Of a stretch of DNA of 64,000 bases, positions 24,905 to 33,159 are shown piece by piece (position 1 is the first letter of the stretch; every line of letters begins with the position of its first letter). This DNA comes from Ignavibacteria bacterium (GTDB lineage: Bacteria; Bacteroidota; Ignavibacteria; Tepidaquicellales; Tepidaquicellaceae), in contig DATAJP010000003.1 in NCBI GenBank assembly GCA_036262055.1, positions 186,001-250,000 of the forward strand, given 5' to 3'. The position numbers and the translations under genes were made by a program. The notes under the pieces are model-generated. The model did no database searches and had not been told where the DNA came from. It saw nothing but the letters and a program-made list of their open reading frames with translations.

Positions 24905-25129
24905 TTACCCTCCGTCTTCCATTGGATAATAATATACTAATCTGTCATCTTCATAAACGTACATCCACCACACTCCTTCTATTAGGGTTGGAACGTATGT
25001 GTAAGCATCTAAGTATGCAGTACTTTCATTTATTTCAAAAAAAACGTTTGAATAACTTAATTTAAATGGAAAGATTGAAATGCAGAGAATTGTAAAAATT
25101 GAAAGAGCTATTAATTTTATTTTTTTCAT
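24905..25129 (-). CDS. Small secreted or membrane protein of unknown function
   Basis: 74 residues. MKKIKLIALSIFTILCISIFPFKLSYS is a signal peptide or single anchor; the remaining 47 residues are rich in Tyr and acidic residues (TYVPTLIEGVWWMYVYEDDRLVYYYPMEDGG). No family recognised. Its stop is one base upstream of the TTG start of the next gene, and its last codons hold that gene's ribosome binding site, so it is a translated leader of a two-gene unit. Confidence 0.6.
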   Translation of the reverse strand: MKKIKLIALSIFTILCISIFPFKLSYSNVFFEINESTAYLDAYTYVPTLIEGVWWMYVYEDDRLVYYYPMEDGG

Positions 25130-25289
25130 TTTTCATCTTCATTTTATTTGCATACAATTTGATTTGAATAAGGAGATAATTCAAACAAACTTTTGATTAT
25201 TTGAAAAATGAAACGAGAAATAAATTTGTATTGAGTATTAGGTAAATATATATTATTTAAGAAGTTAGGGTAGCAATTATAGTAAAAAT

Positions 25290-26795
25290 ATGCCTAAAAC
25301 GAAAAAACCTATTTTAAAACATCCTGTAATTTTACTTTTAAAAAGTTTCAGTGAAGAAGAAATATTAGGTTTAAAGGAGTTTTTACATTCCGTCTATTAT
25401 AACACAAATAAAAAAATTGTTTTTTTATATGAATCATTAATATTTTTTTACCCGGAATTTAATGACCGTAATTTAACACATGAATATTTATGGGATTCGA
25501 TAAATACAAAGAAAAATATATCCTATGATGAGTTGAGGGTGTATCTATCAAAACTTCAAACACTTACACTGGAATTTTTAAAAGTAAATTATTTTGCCAA
25601 AAATAATTTTGAGGGTGAGCTTGGTTTATTGAAGGAATTATCTGAAAGGCATCAAGTTGAATTGTTTCAAAAAAAAATCAACAAAACGAAAAGCTGGCCT
25701 GAACTTGAACTGGAAGGAAATGATTGTTATCGAAAAAAATATCTAATTAGCACTGAGAAATTAAATTTTTTAACTAATAATTTTCAGATATTAAAGAATA
25801 AAGAAATCAAATATGGGATAGAAGCAATAAATGAAGTTTCAGTAAATTTGTGTAACTTTTATATAACTGATTTAATTTGTGAATTTATTCAATCATATAA
25901 TTTTCTGAAAAATTATCAAAATGATTATTCCGATTCATTGGTTAATGATTTAATCAAGTCGTTAAATCTTGATAACCTGATGAATATATATGCGAAACAT
26001 TCGAAAGATTATTTTATTCTGCTGGTTTATAAAAAACTGCTTGAGCTGATCAATGATGACGATATTAAAAGATATTATGATTATAAAAAAATAGTAGAAG
26101 AGAACTTTGATAAAATGAGCAAGGATGAACTTTATTTTCATTTTTCCAATATGATTAGCTATTGCATTCACGAGAAGTTTAAGGCTTCAAATCAAAATCA
26201 GAGTAAATTTCAAATTGAATTGTTCGAATTATATGAAAAGTATCTCACACATAAAATGTTTATAATTTCCGAGACTATTTATATCGATTTCAATATTTTT
26301 AGAAACATCCTTATGAACGCTTTGACTCTAAAGAAGTTATCTTGGGCGGAAAATTTTGTTGACACTTATGTGAATTATTTAAACCCTAAATATCAGGTTA
26401 ACCTTTTAAATTATTCAAAAGCAATTATATCAAATAGAAGAGCAAACTATGATGAATCTTTAAATTATGCTTCTAAAGTAGACATAGATAATTTCATTTT
26501 TAAGCACGATCTTAATTTCCTTAAATTGAAAAATTATTATTCGACAGGCGATTTTGACGGTATTATCCATTTGATTCACAGTCACAGGGAATTATTGAGA
26601 GTTGATAAACTCCTTACAAAAGATTTTTATATAAAATATAATAAGTTTTTATTCTATGCTGAGAAATTAATTCTTAATCATGATTCAAAAAAGAAACTTG
26701 AATTTAATTTACACAAGCTTCAAACCGAAAATGTTAGCTATGCTAATTGGCTGATAGAAAAATATACTAAAAGATTAAAAGAATTAAAAAAATAA
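25290..26795 (+). CDS. Large helical protein of unknown function
   Basis: 501 residues, no signal peptide, nearly all helix. The N-terminal pattern (LLLKSFSEEEILGLKEFLHS, YYNTNKK, FLYESLIFFYPEF, LTHEYLWDSI, VYLSKLQTLTLEFLKV) resembles a family of large Bacteroidota/Ignavibacteria proteins with an F..FL.SPYFN...L..L...YP.F pattern, whose role is not known to me. The middle and C-terminal parts look like degenerate TPR helices. It is very rich in Lys, Asn and Ile and stands alone between the two-gene unit and the lysine operon. Possibly part of an accessory region. Confidence 0.75.
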   Translation: MPKTKKPILKHPVILLLKSFSEEEILGLKEFLHSVYYNTNKKIVFLYESLIFFYPEFNDRNLTHEYLWDSINTKKNISYDELRVYLSKLQTLTLEFLKVNYFAKNNFEGELGLLKELSERHQVELFQKKINKTKSWPELELEGNDCYRKKYLISTEKLNFLTNNFQILKNKEIKYGIEAINEVSVNLCNFYITDLICEFIQSYNFLKNYQNDYSDSLVNDLIKSLNLDNLMNIYAKHSKDYFILLVYKKLLELINDDDIKRYYDYKKIVEENFDKMSKDELYFHFSNMISYCIHEKFKASNQNQSKFQIELFELYEKYLTHKMFIISETIYIDFNIFRNILMNALTLKKLSWAENFVDTYVNYLNPKYQVNLLNYSKAIISNRRANYDESLNYASKVDIDNFIFKHDLNFLKLKNYYSTGDFDGIIHLIHSHRELLRVDKLLTKDFYIKYNKFLFYAEKLILNHDSKKKLEFNLHKLQTENVSYANWLIEKYTKRLKELKK

Positions 26796-26846
26796 TTGTA
26801 TTTAAAAGGATAAATTCGATTTGAAAAAATTTACTTCCTTCTTTAT

Positions 26847-26898
26847 GAAGACATACCGTTTCATTCCGTGAGGAAACCACATCCAGCTCCGGGTTGCC
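26847..26898 (+). other. GC-rich, possibly structured patch upstream of the lysine operon
   Basis: The 174-base gap holds one clearly non-AT-rich block: GAAGACATACCGTTTCATTC, CGTGAGGAAACCACATCCAG, CTCCGGGTTGCC. GTTTC and GAAAC can pair around ATTCCGTGAG. The rest of the gap is plain AT-rich DNA. It could be a leader RNA for the dapE operon or a remnant of a repeat; it does not match the lysine riboswitch or S-box as I know them. Confidence 0.4.
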
Positions 26899-26969
26899 TA
26901 ATTAATAAATTTAATTTTAGTTTTATTTAAAGTAAATTAATAACTTAAATTGTTTGGAGAATAATTTTT

Positions 26970-27956
26970 GTGATTGATTTCTTAATGGATATTTTGCGGT
27001 TTGACTCAACTTCGGGGCAAGAGAATGAGCTTGCTCGATACATTTCGGAAAAATATAAATCTCAAAATGCGGATGTTGAAATTCAAAAAACAGAATCAGG
27101 CCGGCTGAATGTTTTTTTCAAGTGGGGAGAACCGAAAATAATTTTTAATTCCCATCTTGATACCGTTCCACCGTATATTCCTCCTGCCAAAGATAATGAT
27201 TTAATCTTTGGACGTGGTTCGTGTGATGCAAAAGGACAGCTTGCTTATCTTTTTGAAGTATGCAAGCAGTTAAATGCAGAAGGTTATAATGACTTTGGAA
27301 TGCTGATGACTGCAGGGGAAGAGGACGGCTCTCACGGAGCAATAAAAGCCAACGAAATCATTAAAAATTGTGATTTTATAATTGTTGGTGAACCAACAGA
27401 AAATATTCTGATTAAAGCTTCAAAAGGTAATTGGTGCCTTCAATTCACGTTTACCGGAAAAAATTGTCATTCGGGATATCCCGAGCTTGGTGATAATGCT
27501 ATTGATAAAATGATTGGGTTTATAAATAAATTGAATCAGATAGATTTCGGTAATGATAAAATTTTAGGTAAGACAACCTATAACATCGGGAAGCTTGAAT
27601 CAAACAATGCTCATAACGTTGTATCGGATTTTGTAACGATGAAAATGTTTTTTAGAACAACTTTTGAAAGCCACAATAAAATAATAGATAAATTGATTAT
27701 GATGCTCGATGATAAATCAAAAATGGAAATTCTTTATAGCGATGATCCGATGGAGTTTTATATTGTTGATGGTTTTGAAACGGGAATTGTCTCTTATTGC
27801 ACCGACGCACCATCATTTACTAATATACCGAACAAGCTATTATATGGACCGGGAAGCATTCTGGTTGCGCATACAAATGATGAGTTCATCAAAATTGCCG
27901 ACTTGCATAAAGCAGTTGAGGATGTAAAGAATATTTATAAGAAAATTGTAAATTGA
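26970..27956 (+). CDS. dapE: M20-family deacylase, probable succinyl-diaminopimelate desuccinylase
   Basis: 328 residues. Two-zinc amidohydrolase; in the succinylase branch of lysine synthesis it removes succinate from N-succinyl-LL-diaminopimelate. Metal and catalytic motifs are visible: SHLDTVP, GRGSCDAKG, TAGEEDGSHGA (catalytic Glu pair), VGEPTE and the C-terminal GPGSILVAHTNDE. It is shorter than E. coli DapE and closer to the ArgE/LysK-like subgroup, so family alone does not settle the substrate; position at the head of asd-lysC-dapB-dapA-dapD-lysA does. The start is GTG at 26970, with GGAGA 10 bases upstream. Confidence 0.85.
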   Translation: MIDFLMDILRFDSTSGQENELARYISEKYKSQNADVEIQKTESGRLNVFFKWGEPKIIFNSHLDTVPPYIPPAKDNDLIFGRGSCDAKGQLAYLFEVCKQLNAEGYNDFGMLMTAGEEDGSHGAIKANEIIKNCDFIIVGEPTENILIKASKGNWCLQFTFTGKNCHSGYPELGDNAIDKMIGFINKLNQIDFGNDKILGKTTYNIGKLESNNAHNVVSDFVTMKMFFRTTFESHNKIIDKLIMMLDDKSKMEILYSDDPMEFYIVDGFETGIVSYCTDAPSFTNIPNKLLYGPGSILVAHTNDEFIKIADLHKAVEDVKNIYKKIVN

Positions 27957-27965
27957 TTATAGCTG

Positions 27966-29003
27966 ATGCCAAGAATTAAAGTTGGAATACTGGGCTGTAC
28001 CGGAACGGTTGGACAAAAATTAATTGCACTGTTAAACAATCATCCTGATTTTGAAATTTCAGAAATTGCGGCATCGGAAAATTCAGCCGGAAAGAAATAC
28101 AAAGAACAGGTAAATTGGAAACAGGATGTTGATATTCCTGAATCTGTTGCCAATATGATAATCAAAAAATGCAAACCGGAACTTGATGCGAAGATTTTAT
28201 TTTCGGGACTTGATTCAAGTGTTGCCGGAAACGTTGAAGATGAAATGGCAAAAGCCGGATATATCGTTGTGAGCAACTCCAAAAATCACAGAATGGATGA
28301 AGACGTTCCGCTTAGCATTCCTGAAATAAATGAATCTCATTTTGATATTATCGAACGTCAGAAAAAAAGATGGAATTCAGGTGGCTATATTGTTACAAAT
28401 CCTAACTGTTCCGTTATTGTTATTGCAATTGCTCTTTACCCAATTTTTAAAAAATTTGGCTTGAAGAACGTAATTGTAACAACAATGCAGGCAATTTCAG
28501 GTGCAGGTTATCCCGGTGTCGCATCGCTTGATATTTTAGGAAATGTTATACCGCACATAAAAGATGAAGAAGAAAAAATTGAAGTTGAACTATCGAAAAT
28601 TTTGGGTGAGTATAAAAATGACAAAATAAATTTTGCTGATATACAAACATCTGTCGCGGTTAATCGTGTTCCGGTAAAAGACGGTCATACAACCTGTATA
28701 TCATTTGAAACTGATAAAAAAGCTACGAGAGAGGAAATAATTTCTTGTTTTGATTCTGTCGAAGCTGCGAATTATTTTACTTCGCCGTCAAAGCTTATTT
28801 ATTATTATGATGACCCATACAGACCGCAGCCATTGCTTGATGTAAATAAGGACAAGGGCATGGCAATAACAACGGGTAATTTACGAAAATGCAATGTCCT
28901 CGACTGGAAATTCACTGCGCTTGGACATAATACTGTTCGCGGTGCGGCAGGTGCTGCAATTTTGAATGCTGAGTATTTATTATATAAGGGGTACTTGAAA
29001 TGA
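27966..29003 (+). CDS. asd: Aspartate-semialdehyde dehydrogenase, archaeal/fungal type
   Basis: 345 residues. Reduces aspartyl phosphate to the semialdehyde, the branch point to lysine, methionine and threonine. NADP loop GCTGTVG (10-16), catalytic C148 in VTNPNCSVIV, and AISGAGYPGV mark the type seen in archaea and fungi rather than the E. coli type. The stop overlaps the lysC ATG (ATGA), consistent with coupled translation of the kinase with its product-using enzyme. Confidence 0.95.
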   Translation: MPRIKVGILGCTGTVGQKLIALLNNHPDFEISEIAASENSAGKKYKEQVNWKQDVDIPESVANMIIKKCKPELDAKILFSGLDSSVAGNVEDEMAKAGYIVVSNSKNHRMDEDVPLSIPEINESHFDIIERQKKRWNSGGYIVTNPNCSVIVIAIALYPIFKKFGLKNVIVTTMQAISGAGYPGVASLDILGNVIPHIKDEEEKIEVELSKILGEYKNDKINFADIQTSVAVNRVPVKDGHTTCISFETDKKATREEIISCFDSVEAANYFTSPSKLIYYYDDPYRPQPLLDVNKDKGMAITTGNLRKCNVLDWKFTALGHNTVRGAAGAAILNAEYLLYKGYLK

Positions 29004-30352
29004 TTGTGATGAAATTCGGTGGGACATCGGTTAAAGATGCTGAAGCAATAAATAATGCAATTGAAATTATTAAAACACGGCTTGTAAGAAAACCAGTCGT
29101 TGTTTCATCCGCTACTTCAAAGACAACCGATTCATTGATTCAGCTTGGCAAAAGCGCTTGTATTGGCGATGGAAAAAAAACAAAAGAGATTCTTGATGAA
29201 TTAAGAGAGCGTCATTTAAAGATTTGCCGAGAGTTAATTAGCGATTCTCAAAGACAGAAGAATATCACCGGTAAAATTATTTCAATATTTCAGGAACTTG
29301 AAAATATTGTGAACGGAATTTTTCTTTTGTCGGAACTGTCTGCAAGAAGTTTGGCAAAAGTCTCTTCCATTGGAGAAGTTATTTCAACTAATATTATTTC
29401 TGAAGCTTTGAGTGATAGAGGGATTGAAAATGAATGGGTTGATGTGAAGAAGTTTATGTTGACAAATGATAATTATCAGAATGCAGAACCAATGTTTAAT
29501 GAAATAAAAGAAAAAACTCCTGAGGTTTTGTGTCCTATCATTGAACCGGGGAAAGTTGCGGTGACACAAGGATTTATCGGAAGCACTTACGAAGGAATAA
29601 CTACAACGTTTAGCAGGGGAGGTTCGGATTTTACTGCATCGATTATAGGAATGGCAATGAATGCTGAAGAAATCGAAATATGGACTGATGTCGATGGAGT
29701 TTTATCAGCCGATCCGCGCATTGTTTCCTCACCAAAAATCATTGATGAAATTTCGTTTAAGGAAGCTGCCGAGCTTGCGTTTTTTGGCGCAAAAGTTTTG
29801 CACCCTTCGACAATTGTTCCTGCAATTGAAAAAAATATTCCGGTCAGAATTTTAAATTCTAAAAATCCGAAGTTTAAAGGAACATTGATTAAAGCTGATG
29901 TTAAGGAAAATGGCTTTACAATTAAATCAATAACGAGCAAAAAAGATATTAAGGTAATAAATATTTATTCACCTAAGATGCTTTTTGCGCATGGTTTTTT
30001 GAGAAGAATTTTTGAAATTTTTGATAAATTTAAAACGTCGGTTGATTTGATTACAACATCTGAGGTTAATGTCTCGCTTACGCTTGATGGTTATAACAGA
30101 ATCGATGATATAATAAATGAACTATCCGAATTTTCTGAAGTTAAAATGGAAGAGGATAAATCTTTAATTTGCATTGTGGGCAACAACATGAAATACGAAC
30201 GCGGCATTGAGAAAAAAATTTTTCAGGTGCTGGGGGATTATACTATTTCGATGATTTCGCAGGGAGCATCCGTTATTAATTTATCTTTTGTTGTCCAGCG
30301 TGATGAAATGGATTCTGTTATAAAAACTCTTCATAAAGAATTTTTTGAGTAA
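29000..30352 (+). CDS. lysC: Aspartate kinase
   Basis: 450 residues. Phosphorylates aspartate, the first committed step. MIVMKFGGTSVKD is the kinase opening; GFIGSTYEGITTTFSRGGSD holds the substrate/ATP site and EIWTDVDGVLSADPRIV follows. Two C-terminal ACT domains (about 310-375 and 380-450, with DLITTSEVNVSLTLD and ISMISQGASVINLSFVV) suggest allosteric control by lysine or threonine. Single-function enzyme, not fused to homoserine dehydrogenase. It overlaps asd by four bases and is followed with no gap by a small secreted-protein gene. Confidence 0.96.
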   Translation: MIVMKFGGTSVKDAEAINNAIEIIKTRLVRKPVVVSSATSKTTDSLIQLGKSACIGDGKKTKEILDELRERHLKICRELISDSQRQKNITGKIISIFQELENIVNGIFLLSELSARSLAKVSSIGEVISTNIISEALSDRGIENEWVDVKKFMLTNDNYQNAEPMFNEIKEKTPEVLCPIIEPGKVAVTQGFIGSTYEGITTTFSRGGSDFTASIIGMAMNAEEIEIWTDVDGVLSADPRIVSSPKIIDEISFKEAAELAFFGAKVLHPSTIVPAIEKNIPVRILNSKNPKFKGTLIKADVKENGFTIKSITSKKDIKVINIYSPKMLFAHGFLRRIFEIFDKFKTSVDLITTSEVNVSLTLDGYNRIDDIINELSEFSEVKMEEDKSLICIVGNNMKYERGIEKKIFQVLGDYTISMISQGASVINLSFVVQRDEMDSVIKTLHKEFFE

Positions 30353-30733
30353 ATGAAAATAATATTGATCATATTTTTTCTTTTAATTGTTTCCAGTTCT
30401 AATGCGCAAATATATGAAAATTCTGCATATGCAGGTTCCTTTTATAAAGGAAGTTCACCAGTAAGAGCATTTTATAAACTTATTCCTATTTTTTCAAATG
30501 ATACAATCAAACATGTTGCATTAGAATTAATATATGATAAACCCACTAAAATTGATAATGGAGAGTTTACTGTTACATCTGAAGTATATTATATAGAAGT
30601 ATATTGCAATATTGACAAAATAGCAAACAGTGTTATAAATTATTTTCGAGACGATGAACTGCAAGTATGTTTTAAAATGAATGGAGTAATTCAATATAAC
30701 TTAAATATTATAAATATATTCTTCCTTTTATGA
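30353..30733 (+). CDS. Small secreted protein of unknown function within the dap operon
   Basis: 126 residues. Signal peptide MKIILIIFFLLIVSSSNA, cleavage before QIYENS. The mature part is strand-rich (VALELIYDKPTKIDNGEFTVTSEVYYIEVYCN) and ends in a hydrophobic tail, NLNIINIFFLL. No family recognised. It begins directly at the lysC stop (TAAATG) and ends 16 bases before dapB, so it is transcribed with lysine genes although nothing suggests a metabolic role. The odd tail could mean a truncated or frameshifted product. Confidence 0.6.
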   Translation: MKIILIIFFLLIVSSSNAQIYENSAYAGSFYKGSSPVRAFYKLIPIFSNDTIKHVALELIYDKPTKIDNGEFTVTSEVYYIEVYCNIDKIANSVINYFRDDELQVCFKMNGVIQYNLNIINIFFLL

Positions 30734-30749
30734 ACGAAATTTGCTCTCT

Positions 30750-31430
30750 ATGAAAATATGTCTAATCGGTTATGGTAAAATGGGAAGGGAAATCGAGAAT
30801 ATTCTTCTCGAAAAAGGGGTTATTGTTGAAAAAATTTATGATGAAAATCATCCTTTAAGTGAAAATGAAAAGCATGACTGTGTCTGCATAGATTTCACTT
30901 CACCTGATGCATTTAATAAAAATTACAAACTGATTGCGGATAGTTTTTCAGGAGCTGTTGTCGGAACAACGGGATGGAATGAAAATAAGGATGAAATTAT
31001 AAATCATTTTAAAGAAAGAAATAAAAGTTTGATATACGGAAGCAATTTTTCTATTGGTGTGAATATCTTTTTCGAGTTTGTTAATAATGCTTCGAAATTA
31101 TTTTTAAATTTTCCTGAATACAAAATAGAAATTTCTGAAATTCATCATGTTGAGAAGAAAGACGCTCCATCAGGGACTGCGAAATCAATTTCTGAAATTG
31201 TGAAAGATGTTACGGGAAAAGAAATTGAAATTGCTTCTGAGAGAATTGGAGATGTGAAAGGTATTCACGATATAGATTTTATTTCGCAAGTTGATAAAAT
31301 TTCTTTGAAGCATGAAGCATTTTCACGCCGGGGATTTGCTCTTGGTGCAATCATGGCTGCAGAATGGCTTGAAGATGTAAAAGGTGTGTGGGAGTTTAAA
31401 GATTTATTCAAAGAAAAGTATAAAATATAA
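30750..31430 (+). CDS. dapB: 4-hydroxy-tetrahydrodipicolinate reductase
   Basis: 226 residues from ATG at 30750 (a TTG nine bases upstream is less likely, since the protein should begin MKICLIGYGKMGR). NAD(P) loop GYGKMG, VGTTGW, and the active-site segment EIHHVEKKDAPSGTA with the catalytic His and Lys. Reduces the dapA product in lysine synthesis. Its last base directly precedes the dapA ATG. Confidence 0.95.
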   Translation: MKICLIGYGKMGREIENILLEKGVIVEKIYDENHPLSENEKHDCVCIDFTSPDAFNKNYKLIADSFSGAVVGTTGWNENKDEIINHFKERNKSLIYGSNFSIGVNIFFEFVNNASKLFLNFPEYKIEISEIHHVEKKDAPSGTAKSISEIVKDVTGKEIEIASERIGDVKGIHDIDFISQVDKISLKHEAFSRRGFALGAIMAAEWLEDVKGVWEFKDLFKEKYKI

Positions 31431-32318
31431 ATGTTAAAAGAATTAAAAGGTGCGGGAACTGCATTAGTAACTCCGTTCAAATCAAACTTTGATGTCGATT
31501 ACGATGCGTTTCGAAAACTCGTTCGAAGACAAATAGATAACGGCATTCACTATCTTGTGCCACTTGGAACAACAGGTGAAACTCCGTGTCTGGAGTCAGA
31601 TGAAAAAAAGAAATTAATCGAAATTACTCTTGATGAAACAAAAGGGGAAGTTCCGGTTATCGTTGGAGTTGGCTCAAACAGCACAAAACAAGTCCTTCAA
31701 AATATTAATGAGTATAAAAATTATGATATTGACGGTTATCTTATTGTAACTCCTTATTATAACAAACCGACCCAGCAGGGAATGTATGAACATTTCAAGG
31801 TTGCATCGGAAGCAACCGATAAAGCAATTGTTCTTTACAATGTTCCTGCAAGAACGTCGATTAACATGACTTCTGAAACAACTTTGAAATTATGTGAGCT
31901 TGAAAACATTATCGGAATTAAAGAAGCATCATCGAACATGACCCAGATAAGTGAAATTTTAAAATATGCACGTGAGAGCTTCAATGTAATTTCAGGCAAT
32001 GATGACGAGACACTTGAAATCTGCACACTCGGTGGTGTCGGTGTAATAAGCGTTGCATCAAATCTTGCTCCAAAACAGGTTTCACAGTTTGTTAATTTAA
32101 TTCTTGATAAAAATTTTGAAGAAGCAAATAAACAACATCATAAATTATTAAATTTATTAAAGAATTGTTTTGTAGAAAGCAATCCGATACCCGTAAAAGC
32201 AGGATTGAATTTGCTCGGACATATTGAAAATGTTTTGCGTCTTCCACTCACAATTTCAACAGATGCAACTAATGACATTATGAAACAAACAATAATAGAT
32301 TCAGGAATAAATTATTAA
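31431..32318 (+). CDS. dapA: 4-hydroxy-tetrahydrodipicolinate synthase
   Basis: 295 residues, TIM barrel. Condenses pyruvate with aspartate semialdehyde through Schiff-base lysine K164 (GIKEASSN); Y136 (VLYNVPART) and the GTTGE motif (47-51) complete the active site at nearly E. coli numbering. Usual length, intact. Placed between dapB and dapD without gaps, so stoichiometric expression is expected. Confidence 0.97.
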   Translation: MLKELKGAGTALVTPFKSNFDVDYDAFRKLVRRQIDNGIHYLVPLGTTGETPCLESDEKKKLIEITLDETKGEVPVIVGVGSNSTKQVLQNINEYKNYDIDGYLIVTPYYNKPTQQGMYEHFKVASEATDKAIVLYNVPARTSINMTSETTLKLCELENIIGIKEASSNMTQISEILKYARESFNVISGNDDETLEICTLGGVGVISVASNLAPKQVSQFVNLILDKNFEEANKQHHKLLNLLKNCFVESNPIPVKAGLNLLGHIENVLRLPLTISTDATNDIMKQTIIDSGINY

Positions 32319-32319
32319 G

Positions 32320-33159
32320 ATGGCAGAAAATCCAAAAGATAGAGTTCTGAATTTTATCAGCGAATTTAAAAAAGATAACTTAGGCAAATCAAAAATTAAA
32401 TTGTTATTTGCAGAAGTTCTGAAATATCTTGAAGAGGGAAAAATTCGTTCTGCAGAAAAAGTCGGTGATGAATGGCAGGTTAATCAATGGGTTAAAGAAG
32501 CAATAATGATTGGATTTAAAACGGGAGTGCTTGAGAAAATTTCAAATGAAAATCAGAATTTTTTTGATAAAGATACTTTGCCGTTGCAGAACATCAGCTT
32601 GAAAGACGGAATTCGTTTGGTTCCGGGTGGTTCTTCGATAAGGTGCGGTTCATACATTGCAAACGGAACGATTGTTATGCCGCCGTCATACATTAATATT
32701 GGAGTATATATTGATACCGGATGCATGATTGATTCCCACGCTTTGGTTGGTTCCTGTGCTCAGATTGGAAAGAACGTTCACTTGTCAGCCGCATCGCAAG
32801 TTGGAGGTGTTCTTGAACCAATCGGTGCAATGCCGGTAATCATCGAAGATGATGTATTCATTGGCGGCAACTGCGGACTTTATGAAGGTGTAATTATTAA
32901 AACAAAAGCTGTTATTGGAACAGGAGTTATTTTAAATGCCTCTACTCCTGTATTTGATAATACCACAGGAGAGTTTCTGAAGAAAACTCAGGACAAGCCT
33001 TTAATAATTCCTGAAAATGCTGTAGTAATTGCAGGAAGCAGACCGATAAATTCCGGAATGGGACAAAAATATGGTGTTCATATTTATTGTCCGGTGATAA
33101 TAAAATACCGTGACAGCAAAACCGACACGGCAGTTGTGCTCGAGGAGCTTCTGAGATGA
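32320..33159 (+). CDS. dapD: Tetrahydrodipicolinate N-succinyltransferase
   Basis: 279 residues. Succinylates tetrahydrodipicolinate, committing the pathway to the succinylase branch that dapE completes. A helical N-terminal domain (to about 100) is followed by a left-handed beta-helix with hexapeptide repeats; signatures include RLVPGGSSIRCGSYI, MPPSYINIGVYIDTGCMID, and GGVLEPIGAMPVIIEDDVFIGGN. Overlaps the decarboxylase gene by four bases (ATGA). The aminotransferase dapC and epimerase dapF are not in the window. Confidence 0.96.
   Translation: MAENPKDRVLNFISEFKKDNLGKSKIKLLFAEVLKYLEEGKIRSAEKVGDEWQVNQWVKEAIMIGFKTGVLEKISNENQNFFDKDTLPLQNISLKDGIRLVPGGSSIRCGSYIANGTIVMPPSYINIGVYIDTGCMIDSHALVGSCAQIGKNVHLSAASQVGGVLEPIGAMPVIIEDDVFIGGNCGLYEGVIIKTKAVIGTGVILNASTPVFDNTTGEFLKKTQDKPLIIPENAVVIAGSRPINSGMGQKYGVHIYCPVIIKYRDSKTDTAVVLEELLR

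Noticed and set aside
26847-26898. Lysine riboswitch or S-box
   Set aside because: The block is much too short for the lysine riboswitch, and the S-box core is not present in the right order; kept only as an unidentified patch.
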